A stretch of DNA of 64,000 bases from Clostridium kluyveri (GTDB lineage Bacteria; Bacillota; Clostridia; Clostridiales; Clostridiaceae), in NCBI RefSeq assembly GCF_001902295.1, contig NZ_CP018335.1, forward strand, positions 2,542,001-2,606,000, in the 5' to 3' direction. Shown one piece after another: positions 34,837 to 44,847 of the stretch; the stretch's first letter is position 1, and each line of letters begins with the position of its first letter. The notes under the pieces are model-generated. The model did not search any database, was not told where the DNA came from, and saw only the letters and a program-made list of their open reading frames with translations. The position numbers and the translations under genes were made by a program.

Positions 34837-36552
34837 ATGAAAATATTATCAAATTGGAGTATTTTTAAAAAACTGTTACTGTCATTTATTGTAGTGGCAT
34901 TGTTGGGATCTATAATCGGCATTACCTGCATTACCAGAATGAAATTAATAAACAAAGACCTAAATAACATATACACTGTAAATTTAAAGGGAATAAATTT
35001 ATTCTACAAGTTAAAAATAAATATGCCCAGTGATAAAGAAGATGATATTCTAATTGTTATAGATCCTGAGAATAGAAAAAATTTAGAAACTGCAATAACT
35101 AATATGAATAATATATCAAAACAAAATGATGAACTTATTTCAAGTTATGCTTCCCTCATCACAGATACTGAAGCTAAACAACTAATTTATGAACTTAAAC
35201 AGCACATACAAACATGGAACGATTCCCGTGAAAATTGTATCAAATTAGCACGAGATGGAGATTATACAGGTGCTCAAGAAGAATTTTTAACGGCCTCAAA
35301 ATATAGAAAAGAAGTACTGTCAGTACTTGACAGAGGTATAAATTTAAATATGAAACTGACACAAAATGATTACAACAACAGCATTAAACATTATAATTCA
35401 ACTTTAAAATTCACAAATATATTAGTCATATTCACTTTAATTATTTCCATAGTCCTAGGAATTATAATTTCAAGATATATAAATACCCCCCTTTTGCAAA
35501 TTAAAGAATTTTCAAAAAGATTTGCTAAACTTGATTTTTCTACAAAAATAAATACAAACCATAAGGATGAATTTGGTGAAACTGTTGAAGCACTTAACAC
35601 TGCACAAGAAAATATAACTGCTTTACTCAAAAAAATCATAGAAGATTCTGAAGAAATGAGTAGTTCCAGTGAAGAGCTATATTCTACTGCAGAAGAACTC
35701 TCCTCAAAAACCGAAAATATGTCTGGTGCTATAAAAATTATAACAGACAGCATACAAGAATCATCCGCTGCATCAGAAGAAATAAATGCTTCCATAGAAG
35801 AAATTAATTCAAATATAAATGAATTATCTCAAAAAGCTTTAGAAGGAAGTGCCGACGCAAATGCAGCAAAAAAAGCAGCTATCACTATAAAAGAAAATGG
35901 AAAAACTGCTGTTGAAAATGTACATACAATATATAAAGATAAGAAATATACAATAATGCAAGCCATCGAACATGGAAAAATAGTTGAAAACATACATATC
36001 ATGGCCAATACTATTGCCGATATAGCAGAACAGACTAATCTTCTTGCCTTAAATGCATCCATCGAAGCTGCTCGTGCCGGAGAACAGGGAAAGAGTTTTG
36101 CCGTAGTTGCAGAAGAAGTGGGAAAACTTGCAGAAGAATCCTCTCAGGCAGTGGGTGCTATTGAAGATACTATTGAAAAAGTGAGAGAAGCTTTTAAAAA
36201 TCTTTCTACAAGCAGTCATGAAGTACTGTCCTTTATTAATGAAAAAATAAATCCACAATTTGAGTTATTTCAAAATATGGGAGAACAATATTACACTGAT
36301 GCAAAATTTATAGATAATATGTCAGAAGAAATAGCTTCTATGTCAGAAGAGTTATCCGCCACTATATCAGAAATAAGTAAAGCCATATACAATATGGCAT
36401 CCAATGAAGAAAAATCTTCTCAGTATGCATATGATATAAAGGACAGTATTTATGAAACAACCAAAGCCGCAGAAAAAGTTGCCGCAGCATCCCAAACCCA
36501 GTCAAAAATGGCACAAGAATTACATACTTTAGTGCAGAGATTTAAAATATAA
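34837..36552 (+). CDS. Methyl-accepting chemotaxis protein with four-helix-bundle sensor
   Basis: The 571 residues have a first membrane helix (LLLSFIVVALLGSIIGI), a periplasm-side four-helix bundle (about 35-185), a second helix (about 192-210), HAMP and a signalling tip (IAEQTNLLALNASIEAARAGEQGKSFAVVAEEV). The same unusual stretch, YKDKKYTIMQAIEHGKIVEN, precedes the tip in this protein and, in slightly changed form, in the MCP at 36660. The start ATG follows GAGGTG. It is convergent with its paralogue across a bidirectional terminator. The ligand is unknown. Confidence 0.92.
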   Translation: MKILSNWSIFKKLLLSFIVVALLGSIIGITCITRMKLINKDLNNIYTVNLKGINLFYKLKINMPSDKEDDILIVIDPENRKNLETAITNMNNISKQNDELISSYASLITDTEAKQLIYELKQHIQTWNDSRENCIKLARDGDYTGAQEEFLTASKYRKEVLSVLDRGINLNMKLTQNDYNNSIKHYNSTLKFTNILVIFTLIISIVLGIIISRYINTPLLQIKEFSKRFAKLDFSTKINTNHKDEFGETVEALNTAQENITALLKKIIEDSEEMSSSSEELYSTAEELSSKTENMSGAIKIITDSIQESSAASEEINASIEEINSNINELSQKALEGSADANAAKKAAITIKENGKTAVENVHTIYKDKKYTIMQAIEHGKIVENIHIMANTIADIAEQTNLLALNASIEAARAGEQGKSFAVVAEEVGKLAEESSQAVGAIEDTIEKVREAFKNLSTSSHEVLSFINEKINPQFELFQNMGEQYYTDAKFIDNMSEEIASMSEELSATISEISKAIYNMASNEEKSSQYAYDIKDSIYETTKAAEKVAAASQTQSKMAQELHTLVQRFKI

Positions 36553-36576
36553 TTATAATTTTTTCTATATACTTAA

Positions 36577-36624
36577 AAATGCACCTGAAAGTGTTAGTTT
36601 TATATCTAACATTTAGGTGCATTT
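36577..36624. terminator. Bidirectional terminator between the two MCP genes
   Basis: Outer stem AAATGCACCT (36577-36586) with AGGTGCATTT (36615-36624); inner stem TGTTAG (36592-36597) with CTAACA (36606-36611). Confidence 0.8.
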
Positions 36625-36659
36625 CAATTTAGTATAGTTCATTTTTATCTAAATTATTA

Positions 36660-38375
36660 TTAATTAACTTTAAACTTATTTACTATGTGGGTAAGTCTTT
36701 CTGCAAGTTCTGCCTGACTTTGAGAAGAGGCAGATATATCTTCAATTGCTTTAGTTACCTCATTTATACTGCTCGATATTTCCTGTGATTCAGAAGAAGA
36801 TTCTTCCGCCGTTGAAGTAACTCCTTGAATATCATCATTTACTTTAGATACCAATTGTTTCATATGTTTAGAAGCACTATCAATTTCCTGTGATATATTG
36901 CTTATGAATTCTGCATCTTTTTCATACTGAACTCCTGTATCCATAAGAAATTCATAGCTGGATTTTACATTATTGGCTATATAATCTAATATTTCTTCTC
37001 CACTTCTGGAAAGATTTTTAAAAGCAGCTTCCACTGAAAAAACCATTTTATTAATAGTATCTATAGTACTAGAAGATTGTTCTGCAAGCTTCCTGACTTC
37101 ATCTGCAACAACAGCAAATCCCCTGCCATGTTCACCAGCACGTGCTGCTTCTATGGCTGCATTTAACGCCAGAAGATTTGTTTGTTCTGCCATGCTGGAA
37201 ATGGAAGCAGCCATGATTTTTACTTCAGATACCACTTTTCCATCTTCAATTGCTTTTATAATATTATCTTTCTTGTCATTATATATACTTTCTCCTTCTT
37301 CTATATTCTTAGAAGCTGTTTCTTTTATATTTACAGCGCGCTTTTTTATTTCCAATAGAGATTTTGCAGATTCCTCTGCTTTATTTGAAAGTTCAGATAT
37401 ACTACTTTCCATTTCCTCCGACGATTGACTAATACTTACTGTAATACTACTTAAATTTTGCGCTCCTTTAGCTATATGATCTGAAGCTTCATTTACAGAT
37501 GCCATCATAGAAGAAATTTCCTCACTGGTAGCAGAAAGTTCCTCACTAGAAGCACTCATATCTTCCGTGCCCTGTAATATTTCCCCTACTAATCCCTTTA
37601 TACTCTCATTTGCATCATTCAATTTTTCAGCTATTAATCCTATTTCATCTTTGCTGGATGAATTTATAGTTTCACTTAAATCACCTTTACTGATTAGCTC
37701 TGTAAAAGATAATATTTTAAAAACTTGTGATGAAATTGAAGAAGAAATTTTAAGGCTTACAACTAGGGATATAATTAAAGCTGCTGCAACTATTAGAATT
37801 ATTATGTACAGCGAGGTATTATATAAAGAAGTGTTTTCCATATTACTATCCTTAGCTTTTTTATCTACAATCTCAACCAATTGCTCAATACTTTTTGTTA
37901 ACTTGTCCCTATAACTGGCTGCTTCTTTATTTAAAGCCATGGCATCATCATATTTGCCCTCAGTCATTAATTTTACAATGTCATTACAAATATTTCTCCA
38001 ATCAGTTAATTCACTTTCTAATCTAACTAATATATTTTTTTCCTGAGCGGTTAAATTTCCTTTCTTATATTCATTTAATATACTATTGTTTTCACTTTTC
38101 AGATTATCCATAGAAGTTATTGTATCTGAAACTTTACTATTATCTCTACTCTCTACTAAATTTATTACACTAAGGCGCAAATGCAGCGTATTAGCATCAA
38201 ATTTATCAAGATTTCTAAGAGTTCTTAAATTATTACTATAAAGCTGATTAGAACCTGTATTTATTTTTCTCATATTAATCATACTAATCAGAGCAATTAT
38301 TACGATAAATAAAACTATACTTAAAAAACTTACTAGCAATTTACTCCTGATTTTTAAATTATTAAACTTCTTCAT
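36660..38375 (-). CDS. Methyl-accepting chemotaxis protein with four-helix-bundle sensor
   Basis: Same length (571) and layout as the MCP at 34837-36552: membrane helix, four-helix-bundle sensor, second helix, HAMP, signalling tip MAEQTNLLALNAAIEAARAGEHGRGFAVVADEV. The outer domain is quite different in sequence, while the pre-tip stretch (YNDKKDNIIKAIEDGKVVSE) is shared. ATG at 38375 follows GGAGGGG. The two genes point at each other, which suggests an old inverted duplication. Confidence 0.92.
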   Translation of the reverse strand: MKKFNNLKIRSKLLVSFLSIVLFIVIIALISMINMRKINTGSNQLYSNNLRTLRNLDKFDANTLHLRLSVINLVESRDNSKVSDTITSMDNLKSENNSILNEYKKGNLTAQEKNILVRLESELTDWRNICNDIVKLMTEGKYDDAMALNKEAASYRDKLTKSIEQLVEIVDKKAKDSNMENTSLYNTSLYIIILIVAAALIISLVVSLKISSSISSQVFKILSFTELISKGDLSETINSSSKDEIGLIAEKLNDANESIKGLVGEILQGTEDMSASSEELSATSEEISSMMASVNEASDHIAKGAQNLSSITVSISQSSEEMESSISELSNKAEESAKSLLEIKKRAVNIKETASKNIEEGESIYNDKKDNIIKAIEDGKVVSEVKIMAASISSMAEQTNLLALNAAIEAARAGEHGRGFAVVADEVRKLAEQSSSTIDTINKMVFSVEAAFKNLSRSGEEILDYIANNVKSSYEFLMDTGVQYEKDAEFISNISQEIDSASKHMKQLVSKVNDDIQGVTSTAEESSSESQEISSSINEVTKAIEDISASSQSQAELAERLTHIVNKFKVN

Positions 38376-38570
38376 ATTTACCCCTCCTAAAATACAAACA
38401 ATTTATATTAATTAATCTTAAATATTAATTAATATAAATTGTTGATAATGTCCTCATTATATCATTTTACTTTTATATTTACAATACTATTTAGTGTATT
38501 ATCTTGGATTTATTTATTTTAAAAAGTTCTATAAAAGTACCCTTTTACAGTCAATTTTGGCACTATAAAT

Positions 38571-38623
38571 AAAAAAACAGCAAACTTTAAAATTAATTTA
38601 ATATTAAAGTTTGCTGTTTTTTT
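38571..38623 (-). terminator. Terminator of the ppk1 operon
   Basis: A perfect 20-bp stem (38571-38590 with 38604-38623) with a 13-base loop. It ends the minus-strand polyphosphate operon; the T-rich outer arm acts as the T run. Confidence 0.88.
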
Positions 38624-38643
38624 TATGGATTAAATGGGTTCAA

Positions 38644-40794
38644 CTATGAAAATTTTTCATTAGAAAGTACTGGAACAAATCCTTCTTCCATCCATTTTTC
38701 ATTAGATGAAAGATACTTATTATCATATTTATTATCTTTCAATGAAGCACAGGAAAAAATTTTCTGGCTGTTAATAAACTCTTTTCCTCTTCTATCAATA
38801 CTTGTATAATAACCATTTGAGCCTAAAATTCTAGCTTTCACTGTATCAATTAGAGAAACCTCCAAAATTTGTTTTACCTTTTTCTTTACATAAATATCCT
38901 CAACAGGAAATAATAACTCTACTCTTCTATCTAAATTTCTACTCATTAAATCTGCACTGGATAAATAAATAGACTCTTCTCCTTCATTATAAAAGTAATA
39001 AATACGGCTGTGTTCTAGAAATCTCCCCACTATACTTCTCACAGAAATTTTATCACTTATACCGGGAATTCCTGGGGTTAAACAGCATATTCCTCTAACA
39101 ATTAGGTCTATATTTACCCCTGCACAAGATGCTCTATACAATGCTTCTATAATTTCCTTATCAACTAGAGAATTTATCTTAATTATAATTCTAGCTTTTT
39201 TCCCATCTTTAGCATTTTCTGTTTCTCTATCAATTAAATATAAACATCTTTCTCTTAAGTGCAGAGGAGCTAAAATCATTTTAAATAATTTTGTTGGACT
39301 TGAGTACCCAGACAACATATTAAATACTGTAGAAGCATCAGCCCCAAAATAAGGATTTGCCGTAAATAATCCCAGATCTGTATATATTCTAGCAGTTATG
39401 TCATTATAATTTCCAGTAGCCATATGAACATACCTTTTAATGCCATCATTTTCTTTTCGAACAATAAGCAATAGCTTGCAGTGAGTTTTAAGCCCCACAA
39501 GTCCATAAATTACATGACAGCCAGCCTTTTCTAGATGTTTTGCCCAATGAATATTATTTTTTTCATCAAACCGTGCTTTTAATTCCACAAGCACTGTAAC
39601 TTGTTTGCCATTTTCAGCTGCTTCTATTAGAGCATCAATAATTGGAGAATTTCCACTTACACGATATAGGGTTTGTTTTATTGCAAGAACTTTTGAATCT
39701 CTGGCAGCTTCCCTTACAAGGTCAACTACGGGCTCAAAACTTTCATAAGGGTGGTGCAATAAAATATCTTCTTTTGAAATAGAAGAAAATATACTCTCTC
39801 CTTTTGAAAACTGGTGTGGAACATATGGTTTAATAGGAGGGTATTTTAAATGTTCATAATTTTTCATATTACTTAATTTCATTAAAAATGTTAAGTCAAT
39901 AGGTCCATTGATTTCATATTCTCTGTCTTTTGATATTTCCAATTCCTTTTCTAAAATTTTAAGCAGTGAACTATGAATACCATTTTCCACCTCAAGACGA
40001 ACAGTACTTCCACGTTTACGCTGTTTTAAGGATTCTTCAATAGTTTCAAGTAAATCCTCTGCGCCTTCTTCATCTAGAGTTAAATCGGCATTTCTTGTTA
40101 TTCGATAGCAACTGCAATCTAAAATAGGATATCCACTAAAAAGTTCATTTAAATTCATCTTAATTATATCTTCTAAAAATACAAAAATCTTTTCAGTAAT
40201 ATTTTCATTATCAGAAGGAACCTCAATAAAACGTTCAAGTACAGAAGGCACTTGAATTGTTGCAAAAATGCCTTCATGCCCTTTTTTATCATCTTGCAGA
40301 AGTAAAGCAATATTTAAGCTATGATTTAATATAAGTGGAAAAGGTCTACTTTGATCAACTACCATAGGTGTTAGTACAGGATAGATATTTTTTAAATAAT
40401 ACTCCTTTAAATATGTCAATTGCCTTTCACTAAGTTCTTTAGGTTTTAAAAAAGCAATATTTTCTTTTTTTAAATGAACTTTTAAAGACCTATTATAACA
40501 ATTTATTTGATCATAGACCAATTTGTGTGCCCTAATTAAAATCTTCTCCATTTGTTCCAACGGAGTCAGTCCAGAAGGGTCTGGCTTATCAAAACCTGCC
40601 TCAATTTGAGTAGCCAAGGAACCCACCCGAACCATAAAGAACTCATCTAAATTGGAACTTACAATAGATGCGAATTTGAGTCTTTCAAAAAGAGGATTAC
40701 TATTATCCTTTGCCTCTTCAAGCACTCTCTGATTAAATTCAAGCCAGCTAAGTTCTCTATTAATAAAATTCTTTGGTGAACTATATTTACTCAT
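38644..40794 (-). CDS. ppk1: Polyphosphate kinase 1
   Basis: The 716 residues show NRELSWLEFNQRVLEEA at the start, the PPK1 middle and C-terminal domains, and the active-site segments around residues 400-460: VELKARFDEKNN, GLKTHCKLLLI and HMATGNYND, with the histidine that is phosphorylated. PPK1 makes polyphosphate from ATP. ATG at 40794 is ten bases after AAGGAGGG; a start at 40818 would overlap the site. It is the second gene of an operon with the Ppx/GppA-HD protein (gap 20 bases). Confidence 0.97.
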   Translation of the reverse strand: MSKYSSPKNFINRELSWLEFNQRVLEEAKDNSNPLFERLKFASIVSSNLDEFFMVRVGSLATQIEAGFDKPDPSGLTPLEQMEKILIRAHKLVYDQINCYNRSLKVHLKKENIAFLKPKELSERQLTYLKEYYLKNIYPVLTPMVVDQSRPFPLILNHSLNIALLLQDDKKGHEGIFATIQVPSVLERFIEVPSDNENITEKIFVFLEDIIKMNLNELFSGYPILDCSCYRITRNADLTLDEEGAEDLLETIEESLKQRKRGSTVRLEVENGIHSSLLKILEKELEISKDREYEINGPIDLTFLMKLSNMKNYEHLKYPPIKPYVPHQFSKGESIFSSISKEDILLHHPYESFEPVVDLVREAARDSKVLAIKQTLYRVSGNSPIIDALIEAAENGKQVTVLVELKARFDEKNNIHWAKHLEKAGCHVIYGLVGLKTHCKLLLIVRKENDGIKRYVHMATGNYNDITARIYTDLGLFTANPYFGADASTVFNMLSGYSSPTKLFKMILAPLHLRERCLYLIDRETENAKDGKKARIIIKINSLVDKEIIEALYRASCAGVNIDLIVRGICCLTPGIPGISDKISVRSIVGRFLEHSRIYYFYNEGEESIYLSSADLMSRNLDRRVELLFPVEDIYVKKKVKQILEVSLIDTVKARILGSNGYYTSIDRRGKEFINSQKIFSCASLKDNKYDNKYLSSNEKWMEEGFVPVLSNEKFS

Positions 40795-40814
40795 TTTAAT
40801 ATATCCCTCCTTGA

Positions 40815-42365
40815 TCATATAATAGGTCTTACTCCAACAACCTCCTCAAAGAAATCTACATTCTTTTTAAAATTCCATTCTTCCAAAATTATTTCATCTT
40901 CACTTTCCAAATTAAAAAATAAAGTTTCCCCAGATAATGCAAGCTTTAACTTTTTTATTTTTTGCAGGTGAGAAGAATCCAGACACTCAGCTAATTTTAA
41001 AATTGCCGCCAGAGTAGATACAATTATCTTGGACTTATCATCTAATACTTGATAACTATTATGAGCTCTCATAGGAATTTCATAAGAATGATATCTGGCT
41101 ATATTGGCGATTAAATCTATTTCTTTACTTGAAAATCCTAAAATATCTTGATTTTTTATAATAGTATAAGAATGAATATGGTGATAAGTATTATTTATTA
41201 TGTTCCCTACATCATGAAGAATAGATGCCACCTGAAGATACATTCGTTCTTTATAGCCTAATTTATGCAATTTATAAGTCTGATCAAATATACTTAAAGA
41301 TATTTTTTCTACAAAAGCAGCATGTGGTTTATTTATTCCATATTTATTTCCAATATGCCAAACTGAACTTATAATATCCCGGAAAGATTCCTCTTTACCT
41401 ATGGTACCCATAAGTTCATCTACTAAATCATACAATATCCCCTGCCATAATGATATTTTAGGGACATATATCCTGTCACTATTGGTAATTTTAAAAAAAT
41501 AGTAAAATATTGAAATGGAAGGCATTAAAAGTTCTGTTTCTTTTTTAGATAAATTATAGGTAAACATAAGTTCGTCCTCACTCATGTCTTTAATCTTATG
41601 GTATAATTCCATGAAATTTTCCTTTAAAATAAAACCTTTATTAATACTTATATCATTTGATTTGTTTAGACCCTCTACCATTTTAATGACAGTTTTCAGC
41701 TCTCCTCCCAGTCCAATAAAACAGTCCGTTTCATATTTCAATATAACATCTTTTAATAAATAAAGTTTACTCTCAATGTGTTGTTCCATAACCTTTGAAA
41801 AATGTAATGTTTTTTTTTCTAATTCCCATAGATTTTCTTTAAGCCTCAGTGCACCTAATTTCTCATATTCAGCAAATTTAAGTTGATTTTCCTTATATAT
41901 TAACATCTCCAGTCCACCAGAAGTAACATTTACAATTAAAGTATTTTTTAAAATTTTAAGGTTTGATTTCAAAAAATATTTTCTAATGGCCTTAAGCATA
42001 AAGAACCGCTCCTCCGCAGCAGTAATGGCCTGTACATCAATTCCAACCCTGAGCCTTATTTTCTCTAACACATATTGTTTATTTTCTGCTTCTCTAATTC
42101 CACTAGTAGAAACAGCCTTATAATGTCTAACATTATAATCTTTCATTAAATTTACAAAACCTTTTAAAGTATCACAAGTTTCATGAATAGTATTTATAGA
42201 AATTCTTCCCGATATAAAGGTATCCCTTCCATTTTGCGTAGGCTTTATAACACTTTCGAGAATTTTTATATTAATCTTTTCATCCACTTGTGTAATACTC
42301 ATCCTTAAGTAATTGGATCCTACATCAATAACTGCAATAGGTTCATTTAAATTTTCTGTCATCAT
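40815..42365 (-). CDS. Ppx/GppA-HD family protein with decayed phosphatase motifs
   Basis: About 516 residues. The N-terminal actin-like fold keeps AVIDVGSNYLRMS and the AAEER glutamate, but the phosphate-binding motif DIGGGS is NVTSGG, RAD is lost (KKETELLMP), and the GLREGLL motif is SLWQGIL. The C-terminal HD domain is intact (LHDVG, HHIHSYTII, ARYHS). So exopolyphosphatase activity is doubtful, while HD hydrolase activity may remain. ATG at 42365 follows GAGGAGA at six bases; the second ATG is three bases on. It leads the operon with ppk1 and is divergent from a paralogue. Confidence 0.85.
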   Translation of the reverse strand: MMTENLNEPIAVIDVGSNYLRMSITQVDEKINIKILESVIKPTQNGRDTFISGRISINTIHETCDTLKGFVNLMKDYNVRHYKAVSTSGIREAENKQYVLEKIRLRVGIDVQAITAAEERFFMLKAIRKYFLKSNLKILKNTLIVNVTSGGLEMLIYKENQLKFAEYEKLGALRLKENLWELEKKTLHFSKVMEQHIESKLYLLKDVILKYETDCFIGLGGELKTVIKMVEGLNKSNDISINKGFILKENFMELYHKIKDMSEDELMFTYNLSKKETELLMPSISIFYYFFKITNSDRIYVPKISLWQGILYDLVDELMGTIGKEESFRDIISSVWHIGNKYGINKPHAAFVEKISLSIFDQTYKLHKLGYKERMYLQVASILHDVGNIINNTYHHIHSYTIIKNQDILGFSSKEIDLIANIARYHSYEIPMRAHNSYQVLDDKSKIIVSTLAAILKLAECLDSSHLQKIKKLKLALSGETLFFNLESEDEIILEEWNFKKNVDFFEEVVGVRPII

Positions 42366-42436
42366 GCAAAATCTCCTCATATATAACAATTTTATACAAA
42401 AATAGACTTATTACTTTTAATAGTATATGTACAATG

Positions 42437-42474
42437 TTAAATAAGTATTTACTTCGTGTTAACAAAATTTAACC
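42437..42474 (+). promoter_or_regulatory. Possible Pho box array in the divergent ppx promoter region
   Basis: Four TTHAYA-like hexamers occur at regular steps: TTAAAT (42437), TTTACT (42448), TTAACA (42459) and TTAACC (42469), 11, 11 and 10 bases apart. This matches the direct-repeat layout of PhoP boxes in Firmicutes (TTHACA with about 5 bases between). It lies between divergent polyphosphate genes. Confidence 0.45.
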
Positions 42475-42569
42475 CATGTAAATGAAATAATGTTATCTTA
42501 TCATTATTCTTTATATGATATACTCTTTATTAACCTATTAAGTTATATATGAAAAAGGAGATAAGATTA

Positions 42570-44069
42570 ATGATTAGACTAGGAATTATTGATATAGGAT
42601 CCAATTCTATGCGTTTAGTAATAGCCCAAATTCATGAATATGGTTCTTTCAAAATAATAGAAGAATCAAAGGAAACCATAGGTCTTGGAAAAGACATGAA
42701 TTCAAAAGGAGAACTTAACATTACAAGAATGAATAAAGCAATATCTGCATTGTGCTCCTTTAAACATCTTTGTACATATAAAAAGGTAGACCAAATTATA
42801 CCGGTTGCCACAGAAGCTGTACGTAAAGCATCCAATCAGACAGAATTTTTAAATAGAGTAAAAAATGAGCTTAATATGGATATACGTGTATTATCAGGTA
42901 AAGAAGAAGCCTATTATGCTTACCTCGGTACAGTAAATAGTATAGATTTTTCTGAGGGCCTTTTAGTTGATATAGGAGGAAGTAGTACTGAACTTATTTG
43001 GGTAAAAGAAAGATATATAAAAGAATCTATTAGTTTACCCATAGGTGCAATAAATCTTACTGAAAAATTTTCTCTTTCAGATCCCATTGATAAATACACC
43101 GAAAGTAAATTAATAGAATTTATACTTTCCTATTATAATAATGTTCCCTGGTTAAAAAACTTAAATAATATCCAATTGATTGGTATAGGAGGCAGTATTA
43201 GAAATATAGCTCGAATTAATCAAAAAAAAGATAATTATCCTTTAAATAATCTTCACACTTATAAAATAAAATCAAATGAAGTAAAGGAAATTTATGAAAA
43301 TATAAAATATAAAGATTGTACTGAACGCAAGAAAATTAAAGGACTTTCCAAAGACAGGGCTGATATATCCCTAGGTCCTATGGCTGCCTTATTAACTCTG
43401 CAAAAATTTATTCATTCAGATGAACTATGCATAAGTTCAAATGGTATAAGGGAAGGACTGATCTATGAATATATTTTAAAAGACAAAATTCCCCTAATCA
43501 ATGTATTGGATTTTTCTTTGAATAATTATATCTCAAATCTTCATGTTGATAAAGTTTATGCCATGCAGATATGGACTATCATACAAAAGTTATATGAGGG
43601 TGTAAAATCTCTAATTAACGCTTCTTCGGAAAATTTGCATAAGATTTTAAAAACAGCTTCCTTATTGTATAATTGTGGAATTAATGTAAGCTATTACGGT
43701 CGTTTTAGACATTCCTTTTATATAATATCAAATTGTAGAATTAATGGTCTATCTCATAGGGAACAGCTTATTTCCTCTTATGTGGCAGCTTCCCAGGGAA
43801 AGAGCACCTTAAAAATACAAAACGATCATTATGGAAATATAATTAATGAAGAAGATATTGAAATAATTGAAAAGCTTTCAGTTCTTTTAAGAGTATCTAG
43901 AAATCTTCATAAAGTGGTAGACAAAAATATTGATAAAATCCAATGCACCCTACTAGAAAAAGAAGTAATTATAAATATTACAGTTTCATCAAAAGTACCT
44001 TTTCAATTAGAAGAAACCTCTGATTTTGAAAAAATTTTCAATCGAAAATTAACTGTGGAAATACAATAA
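42570..44069 (+). CDS. Ppx/GppA phosphatase with decayed C-terminal HD domain
   Basis: The 499 residues have canonical N-terminal motifs: GIIDIGSNSMRLV, SGKEEAYYAYLG, DIGGSSTELI, GIGGSIRNIA, RADISLGP and GIREGLIYEY. It should hydrolyse polyphosphate or the pppGpp gamma phosphate. The C-terminal third is related to the HD domain of its paralogue, but the HD dyad reads LLYNCG and the following His motif is FRHSFYII, so the metal site is broken. ATG at 42570 has AGGAG nine bases before. It leads a plus-strand unit with the HD protein. Confidence 0.9.
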   Translation: MIRLGIIDIGSNSMRLVIAQIHEYGSFKIIEESKETIGLGKDMNSKGELNITRMNKAISALCSFKHLCTYKKVDQIIPVATEAVRKASNQTEFLNRVKNELNMDIRVLSGKEEAYYAYLGTVNSIDFSEGLLVDIGGSSTELIWVKERYIKESISLPIGAINLTEKFSLSDPIDKYTESKLIEFILSYYNNVPWLKNLNNIQLIGIGGSIRNIARINQKKDNYPLNNLHTYKIKSNEVKEIYENIKYKDCTERKKIKGLSKDRADISLGPMAALLTLQKFIHSDELCISSNGIREGLIYEYILKDKIPLINVLDFSLNNYISNLHVDKVYAMQIWTIIQKLYEGVKSLINASSENLHKILKTASLLYNCGINVSYYGRFRHSFYIISNCRINGLSHREQLISSYVAASQGKSTLKIQNDHYGNIINEEDIEIIEKLSVLLRVSRNLHKVVDKNIDKIQCTLLEKEVIINITVSSKVPFQLEETSDFEKIFNRKLTVEIQ

Positions 44070-44137
44070 TATTGAATATTTTTCTCTGGTATTTCATATA
44101 ATTTAAAATAAAATTATGGTTATATTAGGAGAAAAAT

Positions 44138-44746
44138 ATGAAAGTTATTGAAAGCTACTTAAGCAGATCAGAACAAATATTGGTTTTAAACAAATATAAT
44201 GTACATAATATTGCTCTGCACCAACAGAAAGTAGCGTACTATGCCTTAAAGTTATTCGATTATATAAATAAATATTATTCCTTTACAAAAGAACATAGGG
44301 ATATATTGTATTATAGTGCTCTTTTACATGATATAGGGTATTTTATCAGTAAAAAATCCCATCATAAACATACCAAGCAGCTTATTTTAACGGAGCCAAT
44401 ACTATGCAAAATACCAGATGACATAAAAATACTAATTTCTTTTATTGCAAGTGGACATGGTAACTCAATTGACTCGGGTATAAAAGTTTATTCCCATGAA
44501 GTTGAACTAAAAATACTTCAATTAATTGCTTTATTGAGAATTGCCGATGTATTAGACCATACCCATAAATTAAAAGTATCCCTAGAAAAAATTGAACTTA
44601 AAAATAAAATTTTGAAACTTTCAATTAATGAAGAAAATGCCATTAAAATTATAAATAAATTTGAAAAAAAGTCCTTCTTGTTCGAAAAGGTGTTTAATAT
44701 GCCAATAGAATTAGAGCACCATTACGGTAATTTTAATTCCATCTGA
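44138..44746 (+). CDS. Stand-alone HD-domain hydrolase
   Basis: The 202 residues form an HD domain: a first His in NIALHQQKV, LLHDIGYFI (the HD dyad), HHKHTK and SGHGNS. These proteins resemble the C-terminal domain of long Ppx proteins. The start ATG has AGGAG. It follows the Ppx/GppA gene by 68 bases in the same direction. Its partner has a broken HD domain, so this protein could supply that function; that is inference. Confidence 0.85.
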   Translation: MKVIESYLSRSEQILVLNKYNVHNIALHQQKVAYYALKLFDYINKYYSFTKEHRDILYYSALLHDIGYFISKKSHHKHTKQLILTEPILCKIPDDIKILISFIASGHGNSIDSGIKVYSHEVELKILQLIALLRIADVLDHTHKLKVSLEKIELKNKILKLSINEENAIKIINKFEKKSFLFEKVFNMPIELEHHYGNFNSI

Positions 44747-44791
44747 ATTTTATAAAACTTTTGTTTAAATCCTAATATGATATTGTATCTA

Positions 44792-44840
44792 AAATAATAG
44801 TCTGTGCATTTTTAAAATATTTCACAGACTTTGATTATTT
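44792..44840. terminator. Bidirectional terminator
   Basis: AGTCTGTG (44799-44806) pairs with CACAGACT (44823-44830), flanked by AAATAAT and ATTATTT, between convergent genes. Confidence 0.75.
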
Positions 44841-44847
44841 TTAATTA

